Of a DNA stretch of 64,000 nt, positions 17,925 to 26,624 are shown one piece after another. The notes beneath the pieces are model-generated. The model was given only the letters and a program-made list of their open reading frames with translations, was not told the origin of the DNA and did not search any database. The stretch lies in NCBI RefSeq assembly GCF_002197985.1, contig NZ_NBYK01000016.1:1-64000 (forward strand), read 5' to 3'. Numbering within the stretch: position 1 is the first letter of the stretch; each line of letters begins with the position of its first letter. The stretch is from Halopseudomonas aestusnigri. GTDB lineage: Bacteria > Pseudomonadota > Gammaproteobacteria > Pseudomonadales > Pseudomonadaceae. Position numbers and translations under genes: made by a program.

Positions 17925-18151
17925 GCCTGACGCTCCTGCTCGATCCGCTCTGACTCATGCGCCCACTCAACCAACGCCAGGGCGAGACCATCGCCGGTTG
18001 CCAGGAAGTCCTGCTCATCAATGCCGCCATGGCGGAAGGCATACCAGTCCAGGTTGTGACGCTTGAAGAAGTCGCGGGCCTTGGTATTGCACCAGCCCGG
18101 CTTCTTGCCTGTACCTGGGATCGTATGCAGATGCTTGAGGGTGATTTTCAC
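17921..18151 (-). CDS. Small tail-region protein (76 aa)
   Basis: A short soluble protein, Trp- and His-rich around KPGWCNTKARDFFKRHNLDWYAFRHGGIDEQDF, ending in an acidic helix. The C-terminal part suggests a small helical adaptor. It overlaps its neighbours by four bases on both sides (ATGA), so it is clearly part of the tail operon. The position between the BR0599-type protein and the tip protein is held by similar small genes in B3-like phages. Function unknown. Confidence 0.8.
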   Translation of the reverse strand: MKITLKHLHTIPGTGKKPGWCNTKARDFFKRHNLDWYAFRHGGIDEQDFLATGDGLALALVEWAHESERIEQERQA

Positions 18152-18369
18152 TTCTTACCTCCCTTGGAGCGGATCGGGATTGTGCCCATCTTTTTGAACG
18201 CGATCAGCGACGGCTCTTTGATCCAGACTGTGCCGTACACCTTGCAGAGCTTTACCCCTTCCTCTGTAGTAGGCGTGTTGCCTTCCTGGACTGCAGGCTG
18301 TTCTTGCTTCGGCCGGAGTGCGTTCACAATCGCGACTGCGAGCATCAGGCCCAAAATCAACCCGAACAT
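18148..18369 (-). CDS. Small membrane-anchored tail-region protein (73 aa)
   Basis: It begins MFGLILGLMLAVAIVNALRP, one transmembrane helix or an uncleaved signal anchor, followed by a short Pro/Glu linker and a basic soluble end (KKMGTIPIRSKGGKK). It overlaps the next gene by four bases. Function unknown. An inner-membrane protein at this place might influence DNA entry or superinfection (inference only). Confidence 0.75.
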   Translation of the reverse strand: MFGLILGLMLAVAIVNALRPKQEQPAVQEGNTPTTEEGVKLCKVYGTVWIKEPSLIAFKKMGTIPIRSKGGKK

Positions 18370-18380
18370 GACTTATCTCC

Positions 18381-19424
18381 TCACCACACCGGGTCGCCGC
18401 TGTAGGGATTTTCCAGCGGCATGTGCAGGTTGCCGCCGTAGTTGATTTGGTTCTCCAGCTCGACGCAGGCGGCCCATGTATGGGCACAGCCGGGGTACGC
18501 AGTGACGACCAGGTCGACGGCCAGGTCCAGCGCGCCGTAGTCGATGGTGATGGTGTCGCCGGTGTGCTCGCGGATGGTGCGGATCTCGGTCGCGCCGTCT
18601 GCGCGCACCCACTCGATGAAGCCGCCGGCCAGCCGCCCGCTGGCGTAGGTGGTGAACTCGGCTGCGGTCAGGGTCAGGCCGCTGAGTGCGGTCAGGGTGG
18701 CGTCGAACTTGAGGGGCGCGGTGTAGGCGATCAGCTCAAGCCCGGCGAGCAGTTGAGCGTCCCAGCTTTCGAGGGTGATGGTCTGGCCGCTATGGCTGAC
18801 GATCGGGATCTGGTGGAGTACTTCCTCGGTATCGGTCCACTCGATCCGCCCGCCTGCCATGTTGCGCGGCGCGTCTGCAAACTCAGCTGCTGTAATGTTC
18901 AGCGTCAGCTCGGCGACGTCGGTCAGGGTACCCGGTACCGGGACGGCGTCCGGGTCCAGATTGCACAGTCCGGGGCCTTGGCTGTAGACGACCAGGTCAC
19001 AGCCAACCGTGAGTCGGCGTGGGGAGCCAGTGCGACGACCGCGCGTCATGGTCGGCTCGCATGTCAGCTCCAACAGGTCATCCTTGAACACGCTGCCGAC
19101 CACGCGGCCCTGCGCTTCGACGAGGGTATCGGTCTCGCCTACGTGCCGGCACAGCACTGTCAGGGTGATGACCTCGCTGGGAGAGTACGGCAGCCAGTTA
19201 GCGGCAACCGCGGCTGTGCGCGGCAGCTCGACCTTGAAGGACCGGCGACCCTTCTCGCTGCCTTGCCGTACCTGCGGCGGCTTGATCGGCAGAGGTGTGT
19301 ACTCGTCCTCACCGAGCGTCTGGTTGCGATCGGCCGAGGTGTAGCACCAGGTGATGGGCCCGCGCGCGAAGCGATAGAACAGCACCGGCTTGGCGCCGAA
19401 CCAGGAACCCTCAAGCAGACTCAC
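18381..19424 (-). CDS. Phage tail assembly protein, DUF2163/BR0599 family
   Basis: A 347-aa protein. The N-terminal half is DUF2163-like (RFARGPITWCYTSADRNQTLG, PLPIKPPQVRQG). The C-terminal block YPGCAHTWAACVELENQINYGGN...PLENPYSG is the BR0599 signature with its paired cysteines. The family occurs at the tail tip of siphophages and gene transfer agents, next to the host-specificity protein, as here. A repeat of about 95 residues is visible inside: AGGRIEWTDTEEVLHQIPIV and AGGFIEWVRADGATEIRTI head similar units. It overlaps the stop of the preceding gene. Confidence 0.85.
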   Translation of the reverse strand: MSLLEGSWFGAKPVLFYRFARGPITWCYTSADRNQTLGEDEYTPLPIKPPQVRQGSEKGRRSFKVELPRTAAVAANWLPYSPSEVITLTVLCRHVGETDTLVEAQGRVVGSVFKDDLLELTCEPTMTRGRRTGSPRRLTVGCDLVVYSQGPGLCNLDPDAVPVPGTLTDVAELTLNITAAEFADAPRNMAGGRIEWTDTEEVLHQIPIVSHSGQTITLESWDAQLLAGLELIAYTAPLKFDATLTALSGLTLTAAEFTTYASGRLAGGFIEWVRADGATEIRTIREHTGDTITIDYGALDLAVDLVVTAYPGCAHTWAACVELENQINYGGNLHMPLENPYSGDPVW

Positions 19425-20607
19425 GTTTCACCCCCAGAAAATCCAGTTTCACCTCAGTCAGGCCGTCGCCGTCGGTCTCGTGCAGCAGCTCGACGCGGTC
19501 GCTTGCAAGCTCGCTCAGCGCCATGAACGAAACAACCAGCACCTGGTGAGGCTCGACGGCGCGGCCGAGGGCTGAGTCGATTGTCAGGGTCTCGTTTGCG
19601 CCGGCTTCGGCAGCGGCAGTAATGCGGCGGTACAGCACGGTGCCGTCAGTCAGCTCAATGCGGATGTCGCGGCGGCCCGGCTGGGTGCGGCCAAACAGGC
19701 TGTAGCCGGCCCACTCGATGGTGATGGTGGTGGCCACCGCCGTTACCGGGGCGACGATCAGAAGATCCTGCGCCCAGCTCGGTACCCACACATGGCCGGC
19801 GCGGCCGCGCAGGCCGTACAGCAGCGAGCGCATGGCGGCCAGTTCGGCGCGGCTGCCCAGCAGGCAGCGCAGGGACTGCTCACGGAAGGCTCGGCGGGGG
19901 CGATCGATGATGGTGATGGCCCCTGTGTCTTCATCGATGACGTTGGTCATACGAGCGAAGCTGCTCTTCAGGTCGTCGCCGGTGTCCGGTCGCATGTCGA
20001 GCACGGGCCAGCCCTGGTACATGGTGGCAGGCAGCACGGCTGGCCAGTCGCTCGGCTCCTCGATCCGCATGACGACAGACCGGGTGCCGGCGGTGTCAGT
20101 CCATGCCGCTTCCTCGGGCTGGCGGTCGAGACGCGCAAGGCGCACCGGGTACAGGCGCGCCCCGGCTGGCCAAGCGCGATCGGTCGGCAGACCGGTTGTG
20201 ATGTAGTCCTCGCCCACGTCCTCGATCGCGGCCAGCCACCAGTTATTCACCGAGGCCCAGACGACAACCAGGCTATCGGCGAACAGCTCAAAACCGCCTG
20301 TCTTGCAGGGGATGGTATCGACGCCAACATCGAGCGCCGGCAGCAGCTGCACGTCGTGCCAGATCGGCAGCAGCCAGTAGTTGGAGCCGTGGTCAGCGAG
20401 GATCATGTCCAGGACGCGGCGGCTCTGGTCGTCTGCGATCACTTCAAAGGTGAACTGGCGGCGCGGGCCGAGGCGCAGCTCGCGCTTCTGCTTGGCACCG
20501 GTGCGGGCCTCGATCACGTCCGTCAGCCACTCCAGCTGCTCGCGCACCCCAGCGTCCCAATCCGGCGGCACCGGCCACAGTACGTACCCGTCTTCTAAGT
20601 AGCTCAT
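19411..20607 (-). CDS. Distal tail structural protein of B3-like siphophages
   Basis: A 398-aa, Trp-rich protein (PVPPDWDAGVREQLEWLTDV, NYWLLPIWHDVQLLP, VVWASVNNWWLAAIEDV). The N-terminal pattern EWLTDV..RTGAKQKRELRLGPRRQFTFEV is typical of distal tail components that precede DUF2163 proteins in siphophage and GTA clusters. The rest is beta-rich with no catalytic signature. It sits directly after the tape measure gene, overlapping it by four bases, in the standard siphophage order tape measure - distal tail - BR0599 - tip. The assignment rests on family pattern and order. Confidence 0.75.
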   Translation of the reverse strand: MSYLEDGYVLWPVPPDWDAGVREQLEWLTDVIEARTGAKQKRELRLGPRRQFTFEVIADDQSRRVLDMILADHGSNYWLLPIWHDVQLLPALDVGVDTIPCKTGGFELFADSLVVVWASVNNWWLAAIEDVGEDYITTGLPTDRAWPAGARLYPVRLARLDRQPEEAAWTDTAGTRSVVMRIEEPSDWPAVLPATMYQGWPVLDMRPDTGDDLKSSFARMTNVIDEDTGAITIIDRPRRAFREQSLRCLLGSRAELAAMRSLLYGLRGRAGHVWVPSWAQDLLIVAPVTAVATTITIEWAGYSLFGRTQPGRRDIRIELTDGTVLYRRITAAAEAGANETLTIDSALGRAVEPHQVLVVSFMALSELASDRVELLHETDGDGLTEVKLDFLGVKRESA

Positions 20608-23522
20608 GTGGTCAGCGCGCTCTGCATGGCGGTGGCGTTGTTGGCGGTCATTTGAATCAGCACGTCGGTGAAGCCGGGTGAGCTGCCGAGCCGGCTCGCA
20701 ACCTCTTCAATGTCGAAGAGCGCGGCGAACCTGAAGTTGTTGGCGACGTTGGCAGTCAGCGCGCTCTCTTCAGACATACGGCCACCATCAAACACCGGCG
20801 CCGGCGCTGCGGGTGCCGGGGTGCCCGCAAGCCCTCCAGTCGAGTGGTAGACGGTGCCGGCCCAGTCGTCGAGGGCGGTCATGCCGCGCTGGTTGAAGTC
20901 TTCAAGGAACGACAGCGCGCCGGGCTGTTTAACGACAGCCGCGCGGGTGATGAACTCCTCGTCACTCAGCCAAGCGGGGATGCTGTCGCTGGTATTGGTG
21001 CCGGCACCGCGCACCTGGCCACCTGTGTTGAAGGACTGCGCCATCGCCAGTGCTGCCAGTACAGCAGCGATACCGATCGCGGCAGCGGCACCAAAGGAGC
21101 CGATCGACGCGGTGGTCGCGGCGGGTGCCCATGCCGATGTGGTGGTCGCGGCGGCGCCTGCTTGGCCGGTCGCAGCGGTGTTAGCTGCGGCAACCGATGA
21201 GGTTGCTCGGGCAATGTCTGCGGTCTTCTGGGCGTTGGTGACCGTCTGAATCGACATGATCTGCTGGGTAGTAAGCTGCTGAATGCCCTGGACCTGTTCG
21301 GCCGCGCCCTGAGTGAACAGGTTCATCACGCCCTGGGTGGCCATGTCGGCCAATTGCTCGCTCGCCATTCTGGCCATGGATTCGGCAATGCCCAGCACCA
21401 GCGACTCCAGCGCATCGCGCAGGGTCATGGTGCCGTCAGCCAGGCCCATGATTGCCTCTTCCAGCCCGCCCTGCAGGCCGTCGCGGAATGCGATCGCCAG
21501 CTCGTCGCTGATGACCTGCATGTTCTCCAGCTCGGCCCGGATACGCTCGACGTTCTCCAGCGCTGCCGGGTCGCCTGTTGCGATGGCCAGCTGTTCCATC
21601 AGCGGCAACAGGTTTTCAACCTCGGCCGCTTGCTCCTTGTGCAGCTCGACAATCCGCCGGCGGGCTTCGCCCTCGGTGATCAGGCCGGTTTCCAGCTGCG
21701 CCTGGATGGTTTGTTCCTGGCGGCTGGTGGCGTCGAACATCTGATCGATGATGGCCTGTGTTTCATTCAGCCTGGCGCGGGCCTGCTCGATGTTGATCAG
21801 GCCGTTGATGATATCGACCCCAGCTTCATCGCCTCGGGCCTTGAGGCGCTTCATCAGCTCGCCATAGCGCTGCTGGATCTCGATCTCCAGCGCCTCTGCC
21901 TCTTTGCCCTGGGCGCGCAGAATCTGTGCCTGCAGGCCGGCGAGCGTACCCGCATCGGCGGTGACCGCCAGTCGTTCTTCCTCTGCTGCCAGCAGCGCCG
22001 CTGCGGCCTGCGCGCGCTCCAACAATGCGCCGGCTAGGCCCTTCTCGGCGATCTCGGCTTCGCGGGTCTTGGTGGTGTTCAGGCCGATCAGGGATGCCTG
22101 GCGTTCCAGATTGGTGACAAAGCTTAGCTGGCTGCTAGCCAGCTTCTCGGCAGCCTTGCGCTGGGCATCGGTAGCGGTCGCGTTGGCCTTGGCCTGGTCG
22201 AGCTGGCGGGCTTGGGTGAGCAGCAGCTCCTGGTGCTCGGGGATCAAGTCGCCCAGTTCGCCGGATTCAATGGCGTAGCGGGTTTTGGCTTCCTCGGTGA
22301 TCAGGCCGATGGTCTCGGCCTGCTTTTTGAGGTTGTCCAGTAGTTTCTGGGCTTCGGCATTGAGCACCGGGTCTTGGACCGGGGCCGCGATACCACCCGT
22401 TGACAGGTCGGTGCTCGGGCCTTCTTCAGCCGCGTCAGCCAATACACGCTTGATACGAGCAACCTCTGTGCGGATCTCATCTTCGCTCACCCAGCTGACA
22501 ATCCCGTCAGGCCCGAAGAAGCGAATGCGCTCACCGACATTGAACAGCGACTTGTCATCGAGCAGGTTCTGCAGATCATCAAGGCGTGTTTTTAGGGCTT
22601 CGGTTTCCTTGTTGCTGATGTCGGTGCCCAAGCGGTCCAGGAATAGCAGAAAGTTGCCGCCCTCAGCCGCTGCTGATGCCAGCGCACCGGTCAAGCGAAT
22701 CAGCGTGCTAACTAGTTTGTCCGCTCCCTGGGCTGTTGCCGGGTCAGCAAGGATTGCCGTCAGCCGCTCGATCTCCTGCGAGCTTTCCTTGAGCCCGGAC
22801 TTGCCTTCCAGAAGGTCGCCAAAGGCATTTTTCAGCCCCTGAATGGCACCGCCAAAGCCGTCACGGGCAGCACGCGCGCTGCCACCGTACTGGCCCTCAA
22901 GCACCTCAAGGATCAGGTTCTGCGCTTCAGCCATCCGGCCTGATTCAGCCAGAGCCTTGACCATGTTGCCCTGTTCTTCGGTGAGTGTTGCCCCTACGCG
23001 GTTCAGCGCGGTAATGCCGCGCACCGGGTCTTCCAGGGCTTTACCGAGCATCGTGGCGGATGCGCCAAGGTCTTGCTGCATGGCGGTGCTCAGGTCGAGC
23101 ACCATGCTCAAAGCGCGAGGGAATACGTCAGCACCAATCTGCTTGAAGCTGAGCAGCAGCGACTGGGCCGGGATGATGGCCTCATCACCGTAGGTGGTGA
23201 CCTGCTGCAGCGCGCTGGCCATGCTTAGCAGTTGGTCCCGGTTCAAGCCCGCTGCGCCGCCGGTTGCCCTGAGCGTCGCCTCAAGTTGCTTGGTGACGCG
23301 CTCTTGCTCAACGGTTGCGGCGATCACGGCCTTATAAACAACTCCACCGGCAAAGGCCGCAGCGACCTTGCCGAGAGTGGCGCCGAGCTTCTCCATGTCG
23401 GAGTTCGTTCGTTTAGCCTGGTCGCCGGCATCATCCAGCTCATTTTCCAGCTGATCGAGCTGCTGCATGGCCTGCTTCATGTCAGCCCGGATGCGCATCG
23501 CCAGTTCGAGTTTCTTACTCAT
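20604..23522 (-). CDS. Tail tape measure protein
   Basis: A 972-aa protein, the longest after the tip. The N-terminus is a coiled coil (RADMKQAMQQLDQLENELDDAGDQAKR). A lambda-type tape measure block follows at about 75-240 (TLRATGGAAGLNRDQLLSMASALQQVT, GKALEDPVRGITALNRVGATLTEEQ). Long alpha-helical stretches come next, and an Ala/Gly-rich hydrophobic segment at about 800-855 probably spans the membrane during DNA ejection. It sets tail length; a gene of this size suits a long non-contractile tail. A candidate late promoter (23579-23599) and a hairpin lie in front of it, so its expression may be uncoupled from the upstream tail genes. Confidence 0.92.
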   Translation of the reverse strand: MSKKLELAMRIRADMKQAMQQLDQLENELDDAGDQAKRTNSDMEKLGATLGKVAAAFAGGVVYKAVIAATVEQERVTKQLEATLRATGGAAGLNRDQLLSMASALQQVTTYGDEAIIPAQSLLLSFKQIGADVFPRALSMVLDLSTAMQQDLGASATMLGKALEDPVRGITALNRVGATLTEEQGNMVKALAESGRMAEAQNLILEVLEGQYGGSARAARDGFGGAIQGLKNAFGDLLEGKSGLKESSQEIERLTAILADPATAQGADKLVSTLIRLTGALASAAAEGGNFLLFLDRLGTDISNKETEALKTRLDDLQNLLDDKSLFNVGERIRFFGPDGIVSWVSEDEIRTEVARIKRVLADAAEEGPSTDLSTGGIAAPVQDPVLNAEAQKLLDNLKKQAETIGLITEEAKTRYAIESGELGDLIPEHQELLLTQARQLDQAKANATATDAQRKAAEKLASSQLSFVTNLERQASLIGLNTTKTREAEIAEKGLAGALLERAQAAAALLAAEEERLAVTADAGTLAGLQAQILRAQGKEAEALEIEIQQRYGELMKRLKARGDEAGVDIINGLINIEQARARLNETQAIIDQMFDATSRQEQTIQAQLETGLITEGEARRRIVELHKEQAAEVENLLPLMEQLAIATGDPAALENVERIRAELENMQVISDELAIAFRDGLQGGLEEAIMGLADGTMTLRDALESLVLGIAESMARMASEQLADMATQGVMNLFTQGAAEQVQGIQQLTTQQIMSIQTVTNAQKTADIARATSSVAAANTAATGQAGAAATTTSAWAPAATTASIGSFGAAAAIGIAAVLAALAMAQSFNTGGQVRGAGTNTSDSIPAWLSDEEFITRAAVVKQPGALSFLEDFNQRGMTALDDWAGTVYHSTGGLAGTPAPAAPAPVFDGGRMSEESALTANVANNFRFAALFDIEEVASRLGSSPGFTDVLIQMTANNATAMQSALTT

Positions 23523-23578
23523 GGAGTGCCTGATTGCCTGAGGGTTTCAGGTTCAGGGTGCCCGGTTGCTCGCTTGGA

Positions 23579-23599
23579 GTAATTTGAACGAGGGCAAAA
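23579..23599 (-). promoter_or_regulatory. Candidate late promoter element, copy 1 (before tape measure)
   Basis: The + strand reads GTAATTTGAACGAGGGC then AAAA. The same 21-base pattern, invariant at 16 positions, recurs at 29214 and 37114, each time in a gap within about 70 bases upstream of a leftward gene. The core is a dyad TTTG-N8-CAAA. This copy is 57 bases before the tape measure start. Confidence 0.65.
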
Positions 23600-23635
23600 A
23601 GAAAGCGCCGAGGTGCTTGGGGCACTCAGGGCGCT
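23594..23635 (-). terminator. Hairpin and U-rich tract after the tail chaperone gene
   Basis: On the minus strand AGCGCC and GGCGCT close a stem, with GAGTGCC/GGTGC inside it, and TTTCTTTTTG follows. This has the form of a rho-independent terminator or attenuator. The U-tract runs directly into the late-promoter-like motif, so one transcript may end and another begin here. Confidence 0.55.
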
Positions 23636-23689
23636 GAAGGTTTCCTTTAGTCCATCTTGACGGCGTCCTGCCGCCTCCCTGGACTCGGC

Positions 23690-23983
23690 CTACCGCAACA
23701 ACTTCTGCAAGTGGTCAGCGGCTTTTTTGCCACCGCCGACTGCCAGGTTCATGTCCTGCATTCGGCCCGCGCGGTCCAGCCGGTCAACGGCCAGGGCGCG
23801 CTCGTAATACAGCATCAACTGCCGGCGGGTGTAGCGTCCGAGGTCGCACTCTCGGTGGCCGTGCCGGATGAGGGTGGCGTAGATGTCGCCCCAGCGGTTT
23901 TCCCGGCCTTTGCTTGCACCCTGGCCACCGCTACCCGGCTGATCGCGGTGCGCCAGTAGAAAGGGCCATTCACCATCCACCAA
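23690..23983 (-). CDS. -1 frame extension of the tail assembly chaperone (G-T type)
   Basis: This frame is -1 relative to the upstream chaperone gene and overlaps its 3' part. Its second half, WGDIYATLIRHGHRECDLGRYTRRQLMLYYERALAVDRLDRAGRMQDM, reads as real protein and matches the T-type extensions made by ribosomal frameshifting before siphophage tape measure genes. The first 30 residues are probably not translated from its own start. A switch would fall around 23898-23920, where the mRNA has GCAAAGG and GGGAAAAC. A fusion of about 210 residues would result. Tape measure binding is the usual role of the extension. Confidence 0.65.
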   Translation of the reverse strand: MVDGEWPFLLAHRDQPGSGGQGASKGRENRWGDIYATLIRHGHRECDLGRYTRRQLMLYYERALAVDRLDRAGRMQDMNLAVGGGKKAADHLQKLLR

Positions 23984-24327
23984 GCATCCGCAAGCCTGGT
24001 GCCATCTGTTTGTTTCAGGCTCGCCACAAAAGCGACGTCCGTGTCACTGGCCGCGGCCAGCAACTCCTGAAACTGGTCAATGTGGTTGCCCATCAGGTCG
24101 AGCACTTGGTCGTTGGTAGGCTGAGTCGTCAGGCTGATCAGCGCTTCCATATCCTTGAGCATGGGCTCAATGATGGGTCGCATGCGCAGCCCTTCAATAA
24201 ACCCGTACTCGCGCACGACCAAATCACGGCCACCGATGTTCTTCACCGGCAGTTCAGGGTGCAGCACCTGCAGGTCATCTGCGCCTGGCTTGCCGGCCTT
24301 TTTCTTTGGCTTCGCGCGGGTAGCCAT
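23815..24327 (-). CDS. Tail assembly chaperone (G-like)
   Basis: A 170-aa protein with a basic N-terminus (MATRAKPKKKAGKPG), then LPVKNIGGRDLVVREYGFIEGLRMRPIIEPMLKDMEALI and a helical core with AWWMVNGPFYWRTA. The position between tail tube and tape measure and the overlapping -1 frame identify it as the G-type tail chaperone. The last 25 residues (SSGTATESATSDATPAGS) are low complexity, as expected where an alternative frame is under selection. Its start overlaps the tube gene stop by one base. Confidence 0.8.
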   Translation of the reverse strand: MATRAKPKKKAGKPGADDLQVLHPELPVKNIGGRDLVVREYGFIEGLRMRPIIEPMLKDMEALISLTTQPTNDQVLDLMGNHIDQFQELLAAASDTDVAFVASLKQTDGTRLADAWWMVNGPFYWRTAISRVAVARVQAKAGKTAGATSTPPSSGTATESATSDATPAGS

Positions 24328-25064
24328 TACGCGGCTTCCTCGACGAAGCGGCCGAAGCCGCCCAGGACCGAATCAGTCAGCTTGGCCACGTCGACCAGTG
24401 CCGACCCGCTGAGCGGCAGGTTGCCGTACTCATCGGTGATCATGTTCAAGTCACCCGGCGGGTTGAAGATGGTGCGGTACAGCTCAAACACTGTGCGTTC
24501 GCCGTTCTCGGTGTTGATGCCATCAAACAGCAGCCAGCGCTCTTTCGGCTGTTCGGAGAACATCGCCATTGAAACGGCGTTGCCGTAGCTGTAATCCGCA
24601 TCGATCTGCGCGGCCTGCGCAGTGAGGAACTCGACCAGGCCGGCGGCTTCCGACTCGATACGGTAGTCGGTGTTCAACACCAGCGGCGTGCCGTCGTTAT
24701 CCAGCACCAGCGAGCTGACAAAGCGCTGTCCCAGGCGAATCACGTCACCCACTGCGAGCGGCATCGGCAGTTCCTCACCAGTAACCGTGGCGCCGGCCAC
24801 AGACACCTGCTTGGCGTAGAACGCCATCGCAATGTTGTGCCGCGTCCACTCGTCCAGCGTCATGTTCACGTTGACGGTCTTGGCACCAGCAAGTCGGCCG
24901 ATCTGCAGGCGGTTGCCGGAGAAGCTTTCGTTCTTATCGGTGCTGGTGGTGTTGATCTGCAGCTGCAACTGGGGGGCGTTGCCCAGCCAGGTGAACGCGA
25001 GCGGCATGCCGGCAGCTGAGCGCGCAGCCGTCCAGATCTTGCCTTGAAAGCTGAAAAGGCTCAT
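24327..25064 (-). CDS. Phage tail tube protein
   Basis: A 245-aa beta-rich protein in the place of the major tail protein: MSLFSFQGKIWTAARSAAG, NNTSTDKNESFSGN-like segment, MTLDEWTRHNIAMAFY, and DYRIESEAAGLVEFL. Such repeating VLN/DYxIxxxxG strands occur in tube proteins of B3-like phages. It is expected to polymerise into the tail shaft around the tape measure protein. The next gene is the chaperone; the DUF7210-type small gene precedes it. Confidence 0.82.
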   Translation of the reverse strand: MSLFSFQGKIWTAARSAAGMPLAFTWLGNAPQLQLQINTTSTDKNESFSGNRLQIGRLAGAKTVNVNMTLDEWTRHNIAMAFYAKQVSVAGATVTGEELPMPLAVGDVIRLGQRFVSSLVLDNDGTPLVLNTDYRIESEAAGLVEFLTAQAAQIDADYSYGNAVSMAMFSEQPKERWLLFDGINTENGERTVFELYRTIFNPPGDLNMITDEYGNLPLSGSALVDVAKLTDSVLGGFGRFVEEAA

Positions 25065-25067
25065 GGG

Positions 25068-25271
25068 TTACTCCTTGGCTTTGGCCGAGATGGCCTTTAC
25101 GTCAGGCGCAGCAGGCTCATCAAAAGCCACCACACCCTGTGAAACCAGCCACGCCTTTTGCCGGGTATTGACGTCAATCTTGTCGCCGGCAGCGCACGGC
25201 TCACCCTTGTGGGTGTGTGGCTTGAGCAGCGTCACTTTTACTTTCTGCTGCGGTTGCTTCTTGTCGGTCAC
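25068..25271 (-). CDS. Small conserved phage protein (67 aa)
   Basis: Sequence VKVTLLKPHTHKGEPCAAGDKIDVNTRQKAWLVSQGVV is a compact beta-strand module common in tail operons (DUF7210-like); the Lys-rich ends are probably flexible. A similar module, RLEHDGVPYGMGEPIELTYDQAKPLLAIGAV, forms the C-terminus of the gene at 26220-26567, so the phage has two copies. It overlaps the previous gene by four bases. Structural role unknown. Confidence 0.78.
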   Translation of the reverse strand: MTDKKQPQQKVKVTLLKPHTHKGEPCAAGDKIDVNTRQKAWLVSQGVVAFDEPAAPDVKAISAKAKE

Positions 25272-25705
25272 GGGGCACCCCCTATGAAATGTTGCGTTGA
25301 ATACACTTCGGCCCAGAGCAGCGTGCTGCGGTCGTAATCGAGCACGTCACCTCGTGACCATTGCACCGGTCGTGCCCCTGGCACCTCCGGCGTCCAGCCC
25401 ATCAAGCGGCCGCGCACCGCACCAAGAATCGGCCGCAGCTCCTTCAATGTGCGCTCACCGCGTTGGTCGCCGTAATTGCGCACTGCGAGCACCACGCCAA
25501 AGGTGACGATGGCGCGCTGCCGGCCACCCGGCTTTACCTGCGCGTCGTCGGCCCGCTCCTGGAGCAGCAGCACATAGGCCGACGGCATACGAAAGTCTTT
25601 CAAGCTGGTCACCGACGCGTACTCGGCGGCGCCCTGAATGCCGTCCAGCTGTTCCAAGCTGTCCAGTCGATCGATCACCGCTTGAATGTCGAACGGCTCA
25701 CTCAT
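25268..25705 (-). CDS. Mu gp37-like tail completion/terminator protein
   Basis: A 145-aa protein: PFDIQAVIDRLDSLEQL, then SAYVLLLQERADDAQVKPGGRQRAIVTFGVVLAVRNYGDQRGERTLKELRPILGAVRGRLMGW. This is the pattern of gp37-like phage proteins that complete or terminate the tail. The ATG at 25705 has AGGGAC upstream; a TTG lies two codons earlier. It stands between DUF1320 and tail genes, as in Mu-like phages. Confidence 0.8.
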   Translation of the reverse strand: MSEPFDIQAVIDRLDSLEQLDGIQGAAEYASVTSLKDFRMPSAYVLLLQERADDAQVKPGGRQRAIVTFGVVLAVRNYGDQRGERTLKELRPILGAVRGRLMGWTPEVPGARPVQWSRGDVLDYDRSTLLWAEVYSTQHFIGGAP

Positions 25706-25707
25706 GT

Positions 25708-26220
25708 TCAAAAGTCCCTCAGCGTGTCGCGGCTGAAGGTGCGCGGCGGTGCCGAAACAATTGGCGCGCCGCTAGTGGTCGGCGTCAGCGGGTCATCCGC
25801 ACCCAAGCTGAACTGGCCGCTGGCGACCTGCTGCAAAAACTTCAGCGCGTCGCGGTAGTCGCGCACGATCGGGTCGTTCTGCTCACCGCTGATACGGTCC
25901 TTGTGCAGGTGGTAGCGGGTAATCGCCCGCGCCCAGCCCGTCACAATCGGAAACTCGGTGGCCAGCGGCAGGCTGTACCCGCGCCGAGCCAGGTAGCCGT
26001 TAATCGATGCCTCGGCGGTTGCCAACGCATCCTCAATCACGGCCTTGGTTGCTTCGGCAATGGCCACCTCATCAGCTGGCCAGGCGGCCAGATCCTGCCC
26101 GCGCAGCAGCGCATCAAGCAGCTCGGCTTCAACCTCCCGGTACTGCCGAGGGGTGGCCACCTGGGCCAGCTCGACAGCACCCGGCCGGTCGGCCAACTGA
26201 GCGAGGGTGATATAGGCCAT
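25708..26220 (-). CDS. DUF1320 head-tail connector protein (Mu gp36-like)
   Basis: A 170-aa protein. MAYITLAQLADRPGAVELAQVA and TKAVIEDALATAEASINGYLARRGYSLPL...ITRYHLHKD are the DUF1320 signature. Such proteins form the head-completion ring between portal and tail. The C-terminal 40 residues are low complexity and end in a basic peptide. The start overlaps the preceding stop by one base. Confidence 0.87.
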   Translation of the reverse strand: MAYITLAQLADRPGAVELAQVATPRQYREVEAELLDALLRGQDLAAWPADEVAIAEATKAVIEDALATAEASINGYLARRGYSLPLATEFPIVTGWARAITRYHLHKDRISGEQNDPIVRDYRDALKFLQQVASGQFSLGADDPLTPTTSGAPIVSAPPRTFSRDTLRDF

Positions 26221-26567
26221 TACTCAGCTTCACCAAATTGCACGGCACCGATGGCCAGCAGCGGTTTCGCCTGGTCATAGGTCAGCTCAATGGGCTCGCC
26301 CATGCCATACGGCACACCGTCATGCTCCAGGCGCTCACGGTTCACTACCAACACCACCATATCGGCCTGCTCGCCGTTGGCCTGGTCTTGCACCGGGGCC
26401 GGCGGTACCGGATCGGCAGCCGGCTTGTCGTCTGCAGCAGGCGCTTCTGGCGCTGGTGCTGCCTGAGCCTCGGCCTGCTCTGCAACGGGCGCATCCTGCT
26501 GGGTAGCGCCTGCGGCCTCCTTCTCGACGGGCTCAGCCGGTTTTGCGGTGGCTTTCTTCACTGCCAT
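26220..26567 (-). CDS. Ala/Pro/Lys-rich phage protein with small C-terminal domain
   Basis: A 115-aa protein. The first 70 residues are low-complexity Ala/Pro/Glu/Lys/Gln. The last 45 (DMVVLVVNRERLEHDGVPYGMGEPIELTYDQAKPLLAIGAVQF) are a small conserved module like that of the gene at 25068-25271. Similar proteins follow the capsid gene in Mu-like phages (gp35 region). Role unknown. RBS GGGAG lies close before the ATG. Confidence 0.75.
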   Translation of the reverse strand: MAVKKATAKPAEPVEKEAAGATQQDAPVAEQAEAQAAPAPEAPAADDKPAADPVPPAPVQDQANGEQADMVVLVVNRERLEHDGVPYGMGEPIELTYDQAKPLLAIGAVQFGEAE

Positions 26568-26624
26568 GTTGGTCTCCCTGGGGCGACAGCCGCCGCCCGG
26601 TCAAAGGGTGGGTTGGCCTGCCGC

